Assembly: GCA_964036155.1 (NCBI GenBank)
Contig: OZ038423.1
Location: forward strand, 37,401,249 to 37,465,248
From: Diploscapter coronatus
Taxonomy: Eukaryota > Nematoda > Chromadorea > Rhabditida > Rhabditidae
Direction: 5' to 3'
Length of the DNA: 64,000 bases
This document shows, in pieces, positions 47,350-60,600 of the stretch. Positions within the stretch are counted from its first letter, which is position 1; the number at the start of each line of letters is the position of its first letter. A program made the position numbers and the translations under genes. The notes beneath the pieces were generated by a model. The model did no database searches. It was not told the origin of the DNA and worked only from the letters and a program-made list of their open reading frames with translations.

Positions 47350-48653
47350 ATGAGAGATGGCGACTACATGAATCAGGCAATCAGTAAGTCGAAATTTCAT
47401 TTTTCGAGTAAAATTTCTATTATTGCAATTCGACTACTTTATGTTGAATTTAAAATGGAGTGTGAGAAAGACGCAATTCTCGCATTGGCAGGGCAATGTT
47501 CGTTACATTACGACACATTTGATTGTCATCGATTTTAATAAGCGAACAAAGTGCATTGTGTGTGATGTTTCATAGGGTAACGGACATTGCCTCACCAATG
47601 CGATAACTGCGTGTCTTTCTCTCCCACCATTTTCAATTCAACACAAAGTAGTTGGATTGCAATAATAAATGCTGCGCTTTCTCACTTGTAAAGTTTACCA
47701 AGTCTAAAAATTTAAAAAATTTTTAAAGCTCATAAAAATTTCATATCTGTTGGAATCAGGCTTGATGAGGATTGACCCATTCCAGATTTTTCTGTGAATT
47801 GCCTCGTCCTGTCCTAGCAAAAGTCGAATCTTGAACAAGCTTGTTTAGAGCAAGGTAGATCAGAGTGTATTTTGATGCTAGGGCTGTTAGTTCTCGGGTA
47901 GGAATGTTTTCAAGTTTTGATCGCTCAACTAAAGGCCTAAATATTCAATGTCTTTATGAATTTTTCAAACGGATGAACGATGAACTGAATGAACTATAAC
48001 AGAAAAGGCTAGGAAATGATGAATTGGCATGTCTTTTTCCGTGCGACTTTCATCATTTAGCACTTCATTTTGTAGTCATCTTCCTCTCTACGAGTTGCAT
48101 TCCAATTGGCTTTCTCTTCCATCTTCTTGCATTTTTCCTCGCTTTCTTCTAGTCCACGAGTATTTTCTCTACCAACTTTCCTTGTGCTCTTGTGCTCACC
48201 CGCCTTCCTAGCTCATTCCACTCTACTCTTCCTTTACCCATTCTCATCATTGCAGAATTGCACAATTGATTATCTGATTAGTTCAGCAGAAGCAGTATTG
48301 TTTTCGCAATTCTCTATTCCACTTATTCACGCCAAATCAACAAAAACCCCCTTCATATTTACGTGCACTCCTCTAGCGTTTTAATTAGACATACTGGCCA
48401 GGCGAAGTAATTATTGCTATTTTTAGGGAATTTTTTAGATTTGTTACAAAATTTAATAGGAGGGAGCTTTAATATTTTGCTAAGAGTAGAGACTTGTATT
48501 ACAAAATCTGACACCCGTATTTAGAAGATCTGCCTTAAAAATTTAGAAAAACCCCTAAAAATAAGCGACTAATATTGGACATTTCAGAAGAAACGCCCGC
48601 TTTCATCAAGCGACTCAAATTTCGTCTGGGCGAACATCAGTACTTCGTCAATG
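47350..48653 (+). CDS. Candidate distal PDE1 first exons
   Basis: ATG 47350 opens MRDGDYMNQAI and ends with one base before a strong donor (GCAATCA then GTAAGTCG, exon end 47383). An exon at 48588-48653 (after GACATTTCAG, before GTTAGT) begins with two bases completing that codon. It encodes ETPAFIKRLKFRLGEHQYFV and one more residue, then leaves one base. That phase is accepted by the exons at 52293 and 56326. No homologue of this N-terminus is recognised, so assignment to PDE1 rests on strand, position and phase alone. Confidence 0.4.
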
Positions 48654-51600
48654 GTTAGTCTTTTTATTTTTCATTCTTGTTTTTATTTTTACACTTTTTG
48701 AAAAATTAGAGTACGCTCAATTCAGAGTTTTCCGAAAAATCGAAGTAGTGATTTTTTGTTATTTTTTAAGGTTTGATTAGAAAATAGGTTCAATTTATGC
48801 AGTTTCCCTAAGTAGTATGAAATGATGTTTTCGATTTTAGAAGTAGTGGAATAGTCTAGATTCAGTTCCCCTAAAACATTGATGAAATCGTGCAAATCGA
48901 TTTTTATGTGTTGGAATAATCGCCTTACTCTCACATTTCTGTAAACTCTCGAAAGTAGATTGTTTGCGTGGTGTATATGAAATGAGAGTCAGCCATTCAC
49001 AGCCCAAAATTCAGTGAAAATATTTCCGATTTACCAAAGTCAACCATTTTTCTCCTTGATTTAGTTTATTTAATCTGAAAAGACGCCAGGAATTAGAAAT
49101 TAAAGCGCGCATGATTCGTAAGATTTTGTCCAAACATAAATTTTCGAGTTTCATTCTTCTCGAAAATTTGCTTCTAAGCATTTTTATTAATTGGAGTCTA
49201 AAAGAAAATGTTGAAATTCACCAACCTCATACCTTTCTTCATCTATTATCATTTTCATAAGTTGCATACTTTCATGATGACGGTAATAGCAAGTATTTTC
49301 GATGCAATATTTGATTAGCTTGAAAGTTGAACGAAGATTTGCCATTCAATTTCCAAGTTTCATTTTTTGACAATCCAAATTTGGCATTGTGCCCGCAAAC
49401 ATCGTGAATTGCATAGTTGCCCGCCCTCCCTCTCAGCTGTTCTGTCTCGAAGCACTCCCATCGTCCTTCGGCTTTGCGTCGACGAGTCGTCGAACTCGAA
49501 AGAATTGTAGATATCAAATATCAGTCAGAGCCTTACCCTTGAGCAGAGGAAGACATTTGATGGCTCGTTTTTGCAGCAATGCTGCACTGCTTCCATCACG
49601 AGCACATGCTTCTTCCCCCGTTTCCCCAAAGTTCTCGAGAACTTCCGATTTTCTGACCTTATACATCTAAAATTCATTAAATTCGAAAGTTGAATTGCAT
49701 CGAATTTTCAAACGACTTTACGAATTCCATTTTGGGGGCAGATATCGTTTTATTCTAGCTCTCAAATACGGGGGATTTTTTTTTTTAATTTGACAAAAAT
49801 ATCTAAGCTTTTGCATTCTCCTATTTGAGAATTATTTTCTTGGCAAATCACTTTCTGAGCAGTGCATTATCTGAATCATCTAATGAAATCTAAAAACGAT
49901 CACTCCATCTTGATTTATTTATTATTAGCTTCTCGGATTTTCCCGTGTCCTTCTCTTTCTGATCGAATCATCGGCATAATTGTGGTTAGGAGACAGAGGC
50001 AGCAAAGGGCAATTGAGAGGAGTGGGAAAATGACTGCAAGAGGAGAAGGGGCAGGAAAGACAAAGGCTGACGAGAACAGGGACAAGAACATGAAATTGCA
50101 GGAGCAACGTTGTTGGTGATTGCTCTGCAAAAACTCTTCATTTCAGCACATTTGGTCCGAACATTTTTCTCGAAAAATTGCAACAAACTTCCGATTCCAT
50201 CTTGAACGAAATGTTCTCTTTAGTCTTGGATCCTTAAGTGAACAATCGAGCATATTACCGTGAATCGTTGTTCGATCTTGTGAATTACTTGGATGATAAG
50301 GACCTAGTTTTAGATCGAAACTCCGTCTGCAATCTCCTACGATCCAAGATACCTATATTCATCGGGTAGTTAGCAAAGAATTGGAAAGGGGAACTGACGA
50401 AGATAAGTGAGATGCATTGAGGGAAAACACGGGGAAAGAAAAGGAGAGGGCTGTGGGAAAGGCCATCAAAGTGAGCAGCAGCAGCAGCTCTGCCTCTGTG
50501 CCCGCGCTAGGGAAATTAGACGAGTCAGAGTCAGACCCCTCTGCCCGACACGAATGCAGAACTTGCCATTGGCAGTCACACCCTATTTTGGGGAGTCTAG
50601 GTAAAAGTAGGCTAATGTTTAATCACGGTAAATTCACTTTACTGCTAATTGTTATTTGAGTCTTGATTCTCTTTCTTTGACTTTTTAGAAGAGATAGGAT
50701 AGGTCCGATTTCTTATTTTCGAAGATAGAGGTAAAAATAGGCTAATTTTCGTTTTTTTTTCAAATCCCTTTTGCTAGTTACTAGTGGAACCCGGTTTTCC
50801 AAATGCGACGATTTGTGAGTTTTATGATGACCACAAACTGGCAGTACTTTTTCGTGCAATTTCACTCTCTTTTCTCTAGGCACGAATTGCGTCATGTTCA
50901 AATTTCTAAGTCCTAAATCATCAGATTTTCGAAATCCCCCTACTCGGAATATGATAAATGCATCACTCCGACCTCTATGCTCTCTGTCTCTGTCTCTGTC
51001 CTTGTTCTACACTTGTTCATTCTTGTCTTCTCACTCCTTCTTTGGACATAACCGAATTCCACACAGCTCAGTGCTGCTGCTTTGCTGCTGTTAGCAGTAG
51101 TGTCTTTTTGTGTGGCTCTGTCTCTGTCATATTCCTGCATTCTGCTCCGCGCACACCACGCACACCACATGCAGCAATGCAGCACATCTCTTCAATTCTC
51201 ACAATCTCCCTATTCGCGCGCATTTCCATTCCATCCACAAGCATCTTTCCATCCAAGCATTATTCCGCACTCTGCTTCTGGTTTGACGTGTGTTGTTTCT
51301 ATCTTTTCCAATCTCAAAAATATCTTTATTCTTTCACGATTTCCTCAATTAGAATTGCCATTTACTCCCGAACTCATGTTCTGAACTGTTTGAAGCTGGA
51401 CTTCACTTTCCATGTTCGTTTTTATTCTTTCTGGAGTTTATCTCAAAATAGCCGTGCTCCCACTTCCTTCTTCCCATTCTCCTCCTCTGCCCTTCACAAG
51501 CGGTAGGTCTTTGCTCTATTCTGGTCATCCTACACTTTTTCGCTTTCGCTGAATATTGATGGTTTTATTGCGTATCAGACGATGTTCATCTCTTCATCCT

Positions 51601-54600
51601 TCAATATGTAATGGATTTTGCAGTTTCAACATCTCTGTGCTTACTTGAATCTCAATTTGAATCTTCTCATTCGCCTCCTTTTTCAATCTCTTCCTCACGC
51701 AATCGTTCCCCTTTCGGCCTTTGTATTTCCCTTGTCATATCAGCTCTTTGGATCTTTCAGATTCCCATTTTTTGTGCTGCTCGCTGCTTCTTGCAGCTTA
51801 TTTCACTTGCTGTCAAGCTGACGGTGATACTTGTCGATGGCTGATGGGCCCTGCTGTGGCCGCGTCCGGGCCGCGTTCTGTTGCCTGAGACCCTCAACCA
51901 GTCACTCCGTCATAGCTGCTATCCAAGAGCACAAAAAATCCAGTGCATCAGGAGGTAATTCGGAAAATAACTATAAACGCTACAAAAGAGGACCAGACCT
52001 AGGGAGAACGATCGTCAGAAATTCTTTGCGACCTACCCCCAGTATATTCTCTTAACAAAGTTCTCTTTCCAACCTGTGATTTGAAAGAAAAAAACGATGT
52101 TTACTAGTGTGATCTGGTGTCATAACGATGAACTCACTCATGCGAACTATACTCCTATAGTTTATTTTCGCCTGACGAAAGTGCTCCTTGTGTCTGGAAA
52201 GAACGTATTTGAATAGCTTTACCTTGATCGTATAAGAACGCTCGTCCTCATTCATAGCGTTTTATAGTACTTTTCCAAATTGCCCATATCAGGACAAGTA
52301 ACGAACGAAAACGGAAATTCTACCGTACAAGCAAAGGAAAGAAGAAGCTCTTCTAACGGACATGTGGTTGGAGAAAAAGAACAACGAAAGATCTCAAGCG
52401 TTTCAAACAGAAACAGGAATAACTCCCAACACGACACTGAAGTCAGATGTAAGTTTCTAATAGTTTTTTTATGACTTAAGGTACGGACAATTTTTCGTGC
52501 AACTTCCTTTCTTTTCCCGTAACTCTCATAAAAAATGACAAATGGACCTTTATCAGGAGCCTCCATTAGATTTTGTCTGGATTTTGAAATAGTTGAAATT
52601 TTTGGGATTGTGAAAAATCGTCCGTATTTCCACGTAATACTTGAAAGAAGATATGTGACTTTAATAAGTCAAAAGATAGATAGACTTTTTATGTCTGAAT
52701 TTTTAAAGCTATCTGGACATGGACCTTTATTGAATATTTAAAACTATGTGACTTCTCAAAAGTCCATGTAAGATGGACTCTTCGCCTAAATTTATCTAGT
52801 GCAATCATGTATTGGCAATGCTGAATTAAACATCGTTCGAGGGAACTGGCTCTGGCAAAAAATGCCTGGAATTGGCGAATGTTTCCTCTGCGCTCGTGTG
52901 AAGATCGGGGAAATTATAAAAACTCGAGAGATAACAAGGGGAAGAGAAGCTTAAATTCGACTCGCAAATGAGCGAGGGCTCAATGTGAGAAAGAAGAAGC
53001 TCCCCGGGGAAGAAGGGGGGAAGAATTCAAAAAGGCTAACGCGGAAAGCAACAACTACTAATGACTTAATGAAATCAATTTACTATGCATTGAAATAGAA
53101 TAGGAAACAGACCCAACTACTAGAATTATTAACGGCAAAAACGGATAGACAATAATATGAACTTCTTAATTTCCGTAAAAATCTCATCTTTTACCTTTTC
53201 TGAAGAAATTTTCTGTAATTGTAAAGCCGACGATTTTCAGTGGGGTCCGATTCGAAACTAAAATTTTAAAAAAATTAAAATTCAGAGTCAAAATTTTAAA
53301 AATTTGAGTAACTAGCAAGAAAATGAAGGTTGCTTTATCAGTGAGCAGATTTTGGACAACCTGGAAAAATAATTGCATTTTTACATGCAAAATAGTCTAG
53401 AAAAGGTTACTTTCTATACCAAACTATCTTATCTGGCATGCCACGAGGCTGGGATCCAATACTACTTTTCCAAATTGTCTGATTTTGTTGCATTTTATTT
53501 CGGGGGTTTTGAGCAAGTCTCGGATGTTTTCATCTGATAATTCTGCTCTGCTCGTCCAAACTCCGACTCAATTTCTAGCCTTTTGGATTCTTTAGTAACA
53601 AACAAATGGAGGTTGCTTTTTACAGAGGGTCGATTTTGGCAGATTTTTACTTTTGAGTAGGAGTCTCTGATGTCTTCATCTGGTGATTCTGCTCTGCTCG
53701 CCAAAGCTTCAACTCTGATTGGCCCTCTTTGTTGAGTCGCGTTACTGGTTGGCCTTTTTCCTCTTCTGATGGGCTTTTCCGCCGAGCACATCTCGTTTTT
53801 CCCTAATTCTTTACTCAAAATTTCAACTCCATTTTTAGCCTCAAGCCGTCTTATTTGGCTCTTTTTATGAATCAATTTTTCATCCTGTTTTATTACTTTT
53901 AGACTCCTAACAATAAGCGATAAATTCCGGTTTTTATTAAGCGGATCTACATCATGTTCGGTCTTCTGATGATAGACCGAAAATCATAGGAAGTAAACTT
54001 TAGTGACGGGATAAAATTATGAATTGTCGATTTTTCGGAGAAATTTCACTATGATTTCGATTTTAAAAAATGAATGAAGACCATGAAGATCAGCTTTTCC
54101 ATCTTAATTTTGATTTCTAGGATCCAGTTCTTCTCGTAGATTTTGAAAATCAAAAATCAGGCAAAATCGAAGTTATTGAAGTAACAAAAACAGTTGGGAG
54201 TGAGGAAATAAAGCTAAAGATGAAGAATGAAGAAAGACGACTGATGCAATGAGAAAATGAAAAGTGACTTGATTCATATGTTTCCGACCTAGTCTCTAAC
54301 TTGTTTCTGTTTCTGCATCCACGTTTTTCCCACCTCGCGTTCCGACTTTCCTGCTCGATTTTGTGAGTTGAGGGCGGCAGTGTCAGTTGTTGTTGAGGCA
54401 CACAGCGATTATGTCGGCTTGAGACTCGACACAAACAGAAAAGAGCCTGACTTAGTCACTAACTTGAAGCATTTTAAACGCCAACTCTCCAACCTCGTCT
54501 AAAATGTTGCCAAAATTGTGTTTGACTTTCGAGAGTTTTTGTGATGTCACCCTCATGTTTTTTTTCTATAAAGATCGCAAATTTTTCCTGAAGCTTCTAT

Positions 54601-57600
54601 CTTGAATAGTGATTTATCAGATCACTACACAAAATAGGATATCGCTGGAATTCGTTTTTCGTAAAATGGATAATATTGGCTGCCCTGAAAGTTGTATCAC
54701 ATTAGTTCGTTATTTATATCTTTGTAAAGGAAAGATCAGGGAACTTGTGGTTTGGGTAAATGTGAGAGGTGACTATCATCCAATCTCCATATCACAGTAT
54801 CAGTTCGGTTTTTCAACCATACGGGTACGGGGCGGGGGCTGGAATGAAAGAGTTCAATGCATGAAGTTGAAACTTGTCATTTCATACCCTTGCTATAGCA
54901 TAACAGAAAATGGTTGAAACTCATATTGGGTATATTTGAGAAGTTAGTTACCTCCTTTACCACGTTTTCAGTCAGTCTAGACTCGAGACTCAGACTCGCT
55001 TCATGACTTGAAGTTAATGTGTCAAAGTGGAATGTCGGATTCGATTTACTTCTTTTCGCGCTAGGCCCTTGCCTCACACTTCACATCCTTATTTTCTCAG
55101 TCAGCTTGATTGATTCTATTTGCAGTCCTTCTGGATTGGATTGGATATCATCAATTCCATCTAACTCATCCTGTCCTTCAACAATCGTCTATCTTCTTTT
55201 CTCTTTTATCTTCTCAATACTATTTCCCGAACTGCGTTAAAATGACATAGGAAAATAAGAGAGAAAAGAAGGCATAGATTTTTGAAGATCAATTTCAATT
55301 GTTTTCACGTAACCTCGACTTCTTCCCCTTTAGTCTCTTGTACTTGTTCTTAAGGATTCAGGTCTCAAAAGTTTGCATTTCTGACTTCAATCTCCCTTCT
55401 TTTGTCCATAAAGGCTGCATTAGTCTCAAATTCAAGACGCTTTAGGACAAGCGCAACTTTCACAGAATGGCTCAGTTGAATTTTATCGCAGCTCTATTTT
55501 TTTACTTCCTTCGAACCCGAGTCCGGATAAGGTTTCAAAGTTTTAGATTTTGGTTTGATGATTTTAGCCAGATTTGATTTTCATGAAATTTTTAAACCTG
55601 ATTTCAGAATTCATTGTGATCCCTAAATTTGAGCTCCCTCTTTTGCCCCGCTTATCAGTGAAAAAATGTTTAATTCCGGCCATAAACTCTCATATTTGCA
55701 TTCATTCGTCTGTTACAAGTTTTCATTTCTGCTTTCAAACAGCAGTTGGTTACAGCACTACATAAAATCATGTTGTGACTATCTCAAGCAGTTTTCTTCT
55801 TCTATCATTCAGTATGGGTTGAGAGAATGCTGAATTTGTTGGCAGCGCACTTATCGGTGTCTTTTTAAGCGGATATTTTACGACTCTGCAATGTTTGTCC
55901 TTTGAGCGGTCATTCAGATTTTCATCACGACGTCAAAGATTCTTCCATTCGTGGTTTGCGTGCCCTCGTCTCCGTCGACGCCGTCAACTTCTTCTGAATC
56001 CGTGCCTATCGAAGTGACGAGGCAGCAGAAGAGAGAACGGCCAAATTGCCTTGAAATCTGCAATTCCCCAACTGCCTCTACATGCAGACATCGAAAATGT
56101 GAATGATTTTGGGGGAAACTTTTGAGTTGGACATATTTTAAAGGAGGATATTGGTAAAACTTCGATTCTCCATTAATAGGAATTTCTTTTTTTATAAATG
56201 GAGTTCAGCTTTTCCATTATACAAATCATTCTTTACTTAATTTGAGAAATTAGGGGAACTGTTGAATTGAGCAAAAATTTGTAAATCAATCGATTTAAAA
56301 TAAAATTCTAAAAATCGTATTTCAGTAGACAGCAAAGATCGGCCTGTGAGTCTGCTGAGACGGAATGACACGACGGCGAAAGGGAAAAAGAACGAATCAG
56401 ATGAGCAGAGCGCCAGTGCCAAGTTTGATAATACCGCTGCGTTGGAGACGATAGAAAAGTTGGTTTTTTGTATTAATTAAATTTTTCTATTTCCTTGAAG
56501 GTTCATGTAATTCATAACCATACATTTCATAGTTCATCAGGTTTTTCCTCGTGATTTCTTGAAAAATTTATTCAGCTCATCCATCATCCGTATGAAAAGT
56601 TTATCTAGCTTAATTTTCATTTAAATTTATTACCCCAAATTTCGATAAATATATGAACACTTATTTCATAGGGGTTGTTTATGAATTGCATGGATTCCTA
56701 AAAGAACCGCACTTTATTAAAAAAATTCAAACTGCAAACACGAATCCGAATGTATCCCCGAAAAGTCGAAAGCGGGAAAAGGGAATGGGAGTTTTTCATC
56801 GATTTACTCGTCAATTCCGACTAATGCAAAGTTTCGGGCTGCACGAGAAATCGCGTGTATCGGAATATTCGAATGGGAAAGTGTGGGGGCTTAAAGAGGG
56901 AAGAATTAGCTAGGAGTTATGGATTTGCCTCATACCAAAAAGGGGGGACGCTATCATTTTGTCACTGTTGCCCTAAATAGCTTTGGTGATATTTATAAAA
57001 ACCATATTGGAATCTCATTTCGTACCCTTTTAAGCTCATATGATTCGATTTCCGGATTTTCAATTTCAATCGATAATTTTCATAAATCTACACAACTTCA
57101 ATTTAATAATGAACATTTCACATGGGTTTGTTAGATCTACAAAACTACAGGTTTAGCTGATTTTCGTATTTTCAATCTCAAAAATCTTAAAAAGGGAGTT
57201 TTGTGAAATAATTCTGCGCGTCGGAAGCGGATAGCGTGAATTTTTATCAGCGCGTTATCATCTTATCCATCATTTTCTTCAGCAGAAGCATTTTGTTATC
57301 ATTTTATCACTTCGTTTCCTTCCGGATTATCAGGCCCGTTTCCTGGGTAACTAGGCATGGAGTGCGTAAGGATGGAGTGAAAGAAGATAAAGAAGGATGA
57401 GGAGAGGAGACTGAAATATGCAGGAGGGCTTCAGTTCGAGATAGTAGCTTCAGATACCAAGCTACAGAACGAGGCTCTCCATCTTCATTAATTTAGAATA
57501 TTTCATTGACAAATTGGTCCTGGAATGTTTTGTAATGAAGTGAGATGTTCTGCAACAAAAAATCTCTGCTACAGTATGCCTCACTTCGAAATTTGATCTT

Positions 57601-60600
57601 GTTAGAAATGAAATTATGAAGCTTAATCATCAAAATTCGAATTTTCTTTCCACGTATATCGATTTTATTCTGGAATTTTGTCAGAGTTTCTACAGCAATT
57701 CACATTTTCTAGAGACATTTCGCCAATATAAAATGATGATAGTCGGGGATACATTCGGATTCTATCAGTTGGTGTTGAGAAAACATGCCTGCAGGTGTCT
57801 ATTCTCTCTCATACTGCCCTGCTCCTTAACGGCATAAGAATCTGTGGTCGCCATTTTCGCCGAATTATTTCTAGTAGGGAAGAAGGAGTCGTGCGAAAAA
57901 TGGGGTGTATAGAACATTTTTCTGCCGTTATGGACAGGACACAGCCTCTTCTTCTTCCAGTGTTTTAATTAGCCTGATTCCAGACTGCGTTACATTCTTC
58001 ATCAATTGAACTCTGGCCAATTACCCCTTGAGGATCTGAAGCGGAACATCGAATATGCGGCTCTGGTGCTGGAAACCGCTTATATGGACGAGACCAGGTT
58101 TGAGAGAGACATTATCTGGGATTAAAAATATCCGAATTTTCAGAAGGATATGTGACGAGGATGACGAATTAACGGATATCACACCTGAGGCTGTACCTGA
58201 AGAGGTAATTTGTTTAGATTATTTGGGATCAAATTGGAATCTGACTGTTTAAAATAACGCGACGACATATAAACATAAGTGATATAAAAAAGTAGGTAAA
58301 GATTGAAAGGAACATGACCTGAAAAGATAGCAGACCTAGGGAGCACTTTCGTCAGAGGAAAAAAATCTATAGAGGGTAGGTCGCAGAGGGAAAATTTTAT
58401 ATGACGAAGTAGGTCGCAAAGGGTTTCTGACGATCATCCTCCTTAGGTCTAAAAGATAGATTATTCCATCTCATTATGTTTAGTTCTCTTTCAAGTTGAA
58501 AGATCCTTGCCCAGTCTTGATTTTCAAACCTCAAATTTGTCTACAACAAGCGTTTTAAATGACAGACTAGAATGAAATGTATGTTTTCAGGTTCGAGAAT
58601 GGCTGGCAGCCACGTTCACCCGACAAAACGCTGGCAAAAAGAGGGAAAAGCCGAAATTCAAGAGTGTGGCGAACGCGATTCGGACAGGCATTTTCTTCGA
58701 CAAGCTGTTCCGCAAGCAGCAGAACGTCCAGTGCCCTATCCCGCAGGGGCTTGACGAGTGTCTAAAGGTATTTATCGGCGAGGTACACGAACTTTGATTT
58801 CGAGAGATTCCTTTCAGTTCGATTCAGAGATTGTGCTTCAAACTATTGGCAATCTAATGACTCTTGGAATTCAAAATTAGCATATTATTTTCGGTTAGAG
58901 GTTGAAAATAATGGTATTCAAATCCGAGAATACGTATTTTACAAATTCCAAAAATAACTTACTGACTCAATAAGAATACAAATTTTGGCTTCTAAGAGTT
59001 CCAAATCAAAGCTTCGTGCATCCTTAGTTGAGCAACTCATTGTGACTGATTACTCTCCATTGGCCTCGAGACGGGCCTTGTCATATGCACTCTGCGTCTA
59101 TAACCTGCGAGACGCACGCATCGAGACTCGAGGGAAATAAGAGAGCAGAGAGCAAAGCCGAACAGACACGTAGCTAAGGCTCGCGGGTACCCCTTTCTTT
59201 GCACGGGTTCATCTCAGAGATAATGGAGAGTACTTGATGATACGATGATACCGTTTATTTTGAGGATATCAATCACTGGTATTTCGACCCATTCAAGCTG
59301 AACGAAATATCGGAAGGCCATGCGCTGAAGTTTGTCGCATATCAGCTATTTAACGTATATGGGTTCATGGATCGTTTCAAGGTAAGTAAAATTTAATTTA
59401 TTAATTTTGATCTCTTGTACTTGCACCTCTAAGTTACCCTTATCATTTTGTAGCTTTTATCCCTTTTTCTGGAAAATAGCAAAAGAAAGAGAAAAGGGAA
59501 GTGAGAGCTACAAGAGGGTAAGAATAGCTTAGGGGTAAAAAGCACGGGAAGTCTTAATTTCCTCATAAAACGATGACATTCTAGATTCCATTATCTGCAA
59601 TGGACAACTTTTTCCATGCCTTAGAAATTGGATACCTGAAGCATAACAACCCATATCATAACGTGGTAAATTATCATATTACAAGCTTGCAATCTTCACC
59701 GTTTCATCCTTGAGGTCCATGCAGCCGATGTCACTCAAAGTAGCCACTTCATGCTCAGCCAGACAGGTCTTGCCAATTCGCTATCTGATATGGAACTTCT
59801 CGCCATTCTCTTCGCAGCTGCCTGCCACGATTTAGAACATACGGGTTATTTCTTCGACTTGTCTTTCCGTCTAAGACTACTTGTTTTCAGGTCATACAAA
59901 TAATTTTCACATCATGTCAGGCTCACAATTTGCTTTGCTCTACAATGACCGCAGTGTTTTGGGTTTATACCTCAATTCGTTTTTCCGACAACTGCAAAAA
60001 TTTAGAAAATCACCACGCTAGTGCGAGCTTCAGACTTCTCAGAGACGAAGACAAGAATATCCTTCAGCACTTTTCAGGGCCGGAATTTAGGGAATTCAGA
60101 AATACCGTTATTGAAATCAGTGAGTTAAAAATGATCGAAACTAAACAAAAAGTATTCAATTCAGTTCTGGCGACAGACATGAGCACTCATTTCGTGCAGA
60201 TCAAAACGATGAAGAACATGCTTTCGCTTCCAGAAGGTTAGAAATTGCAATTCTAATTAATCAACTTAGCAGAGTCTGACTATTTTTCCGTGTTATTTCC
60301 CGATTCTGATAGAAAGCGACAAAAACGAAAGGGGAAGGATAATATGCTAAAATTCACAAACAATAGCAGAATCGAAAACCCATTAGCTTCAGGCATCGAC
60401 AAGATCAAGGCGATGTGTCTGATTGTCCACGCGTGTGATATTTCTCATCCATCTAAACCCTGGAACCTTCACGAACGATGGACGGAGGGGGTGCTTGAGG
60501 AATTTTTCAGACAAGGTATGCTTTTTGTTACGTAATTTGAAAAGAATCCTGATTTTCAGGTGATTTGGAAGCGAGTATGGGATTGCCTTACAGCCCGCTG

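Larger units (their letters stand above)
52449..56325 (+). other. Long PDE1 intron
   Basis: A 3.9-kb gap between putative exons. Apart from the repeats listed at 52480-52635 and 53300-53710 I see only AT-rich sequence with CT-rich stretches. Frames at 54609-54917 and 55019-55240 lack coding character. Confidence 0.5.

Noticed and set aside
50417..50659. Ser-rich open frame ending CRTCHWQSHPILGSLG before a donor-like GTAAAAG
   Set aside because: There is no ATG in frame (it opens on TTG) and no good acceptor. The phase would suit PDE1, but composition alone does not support an exon; kept only as a note in the intron entry.
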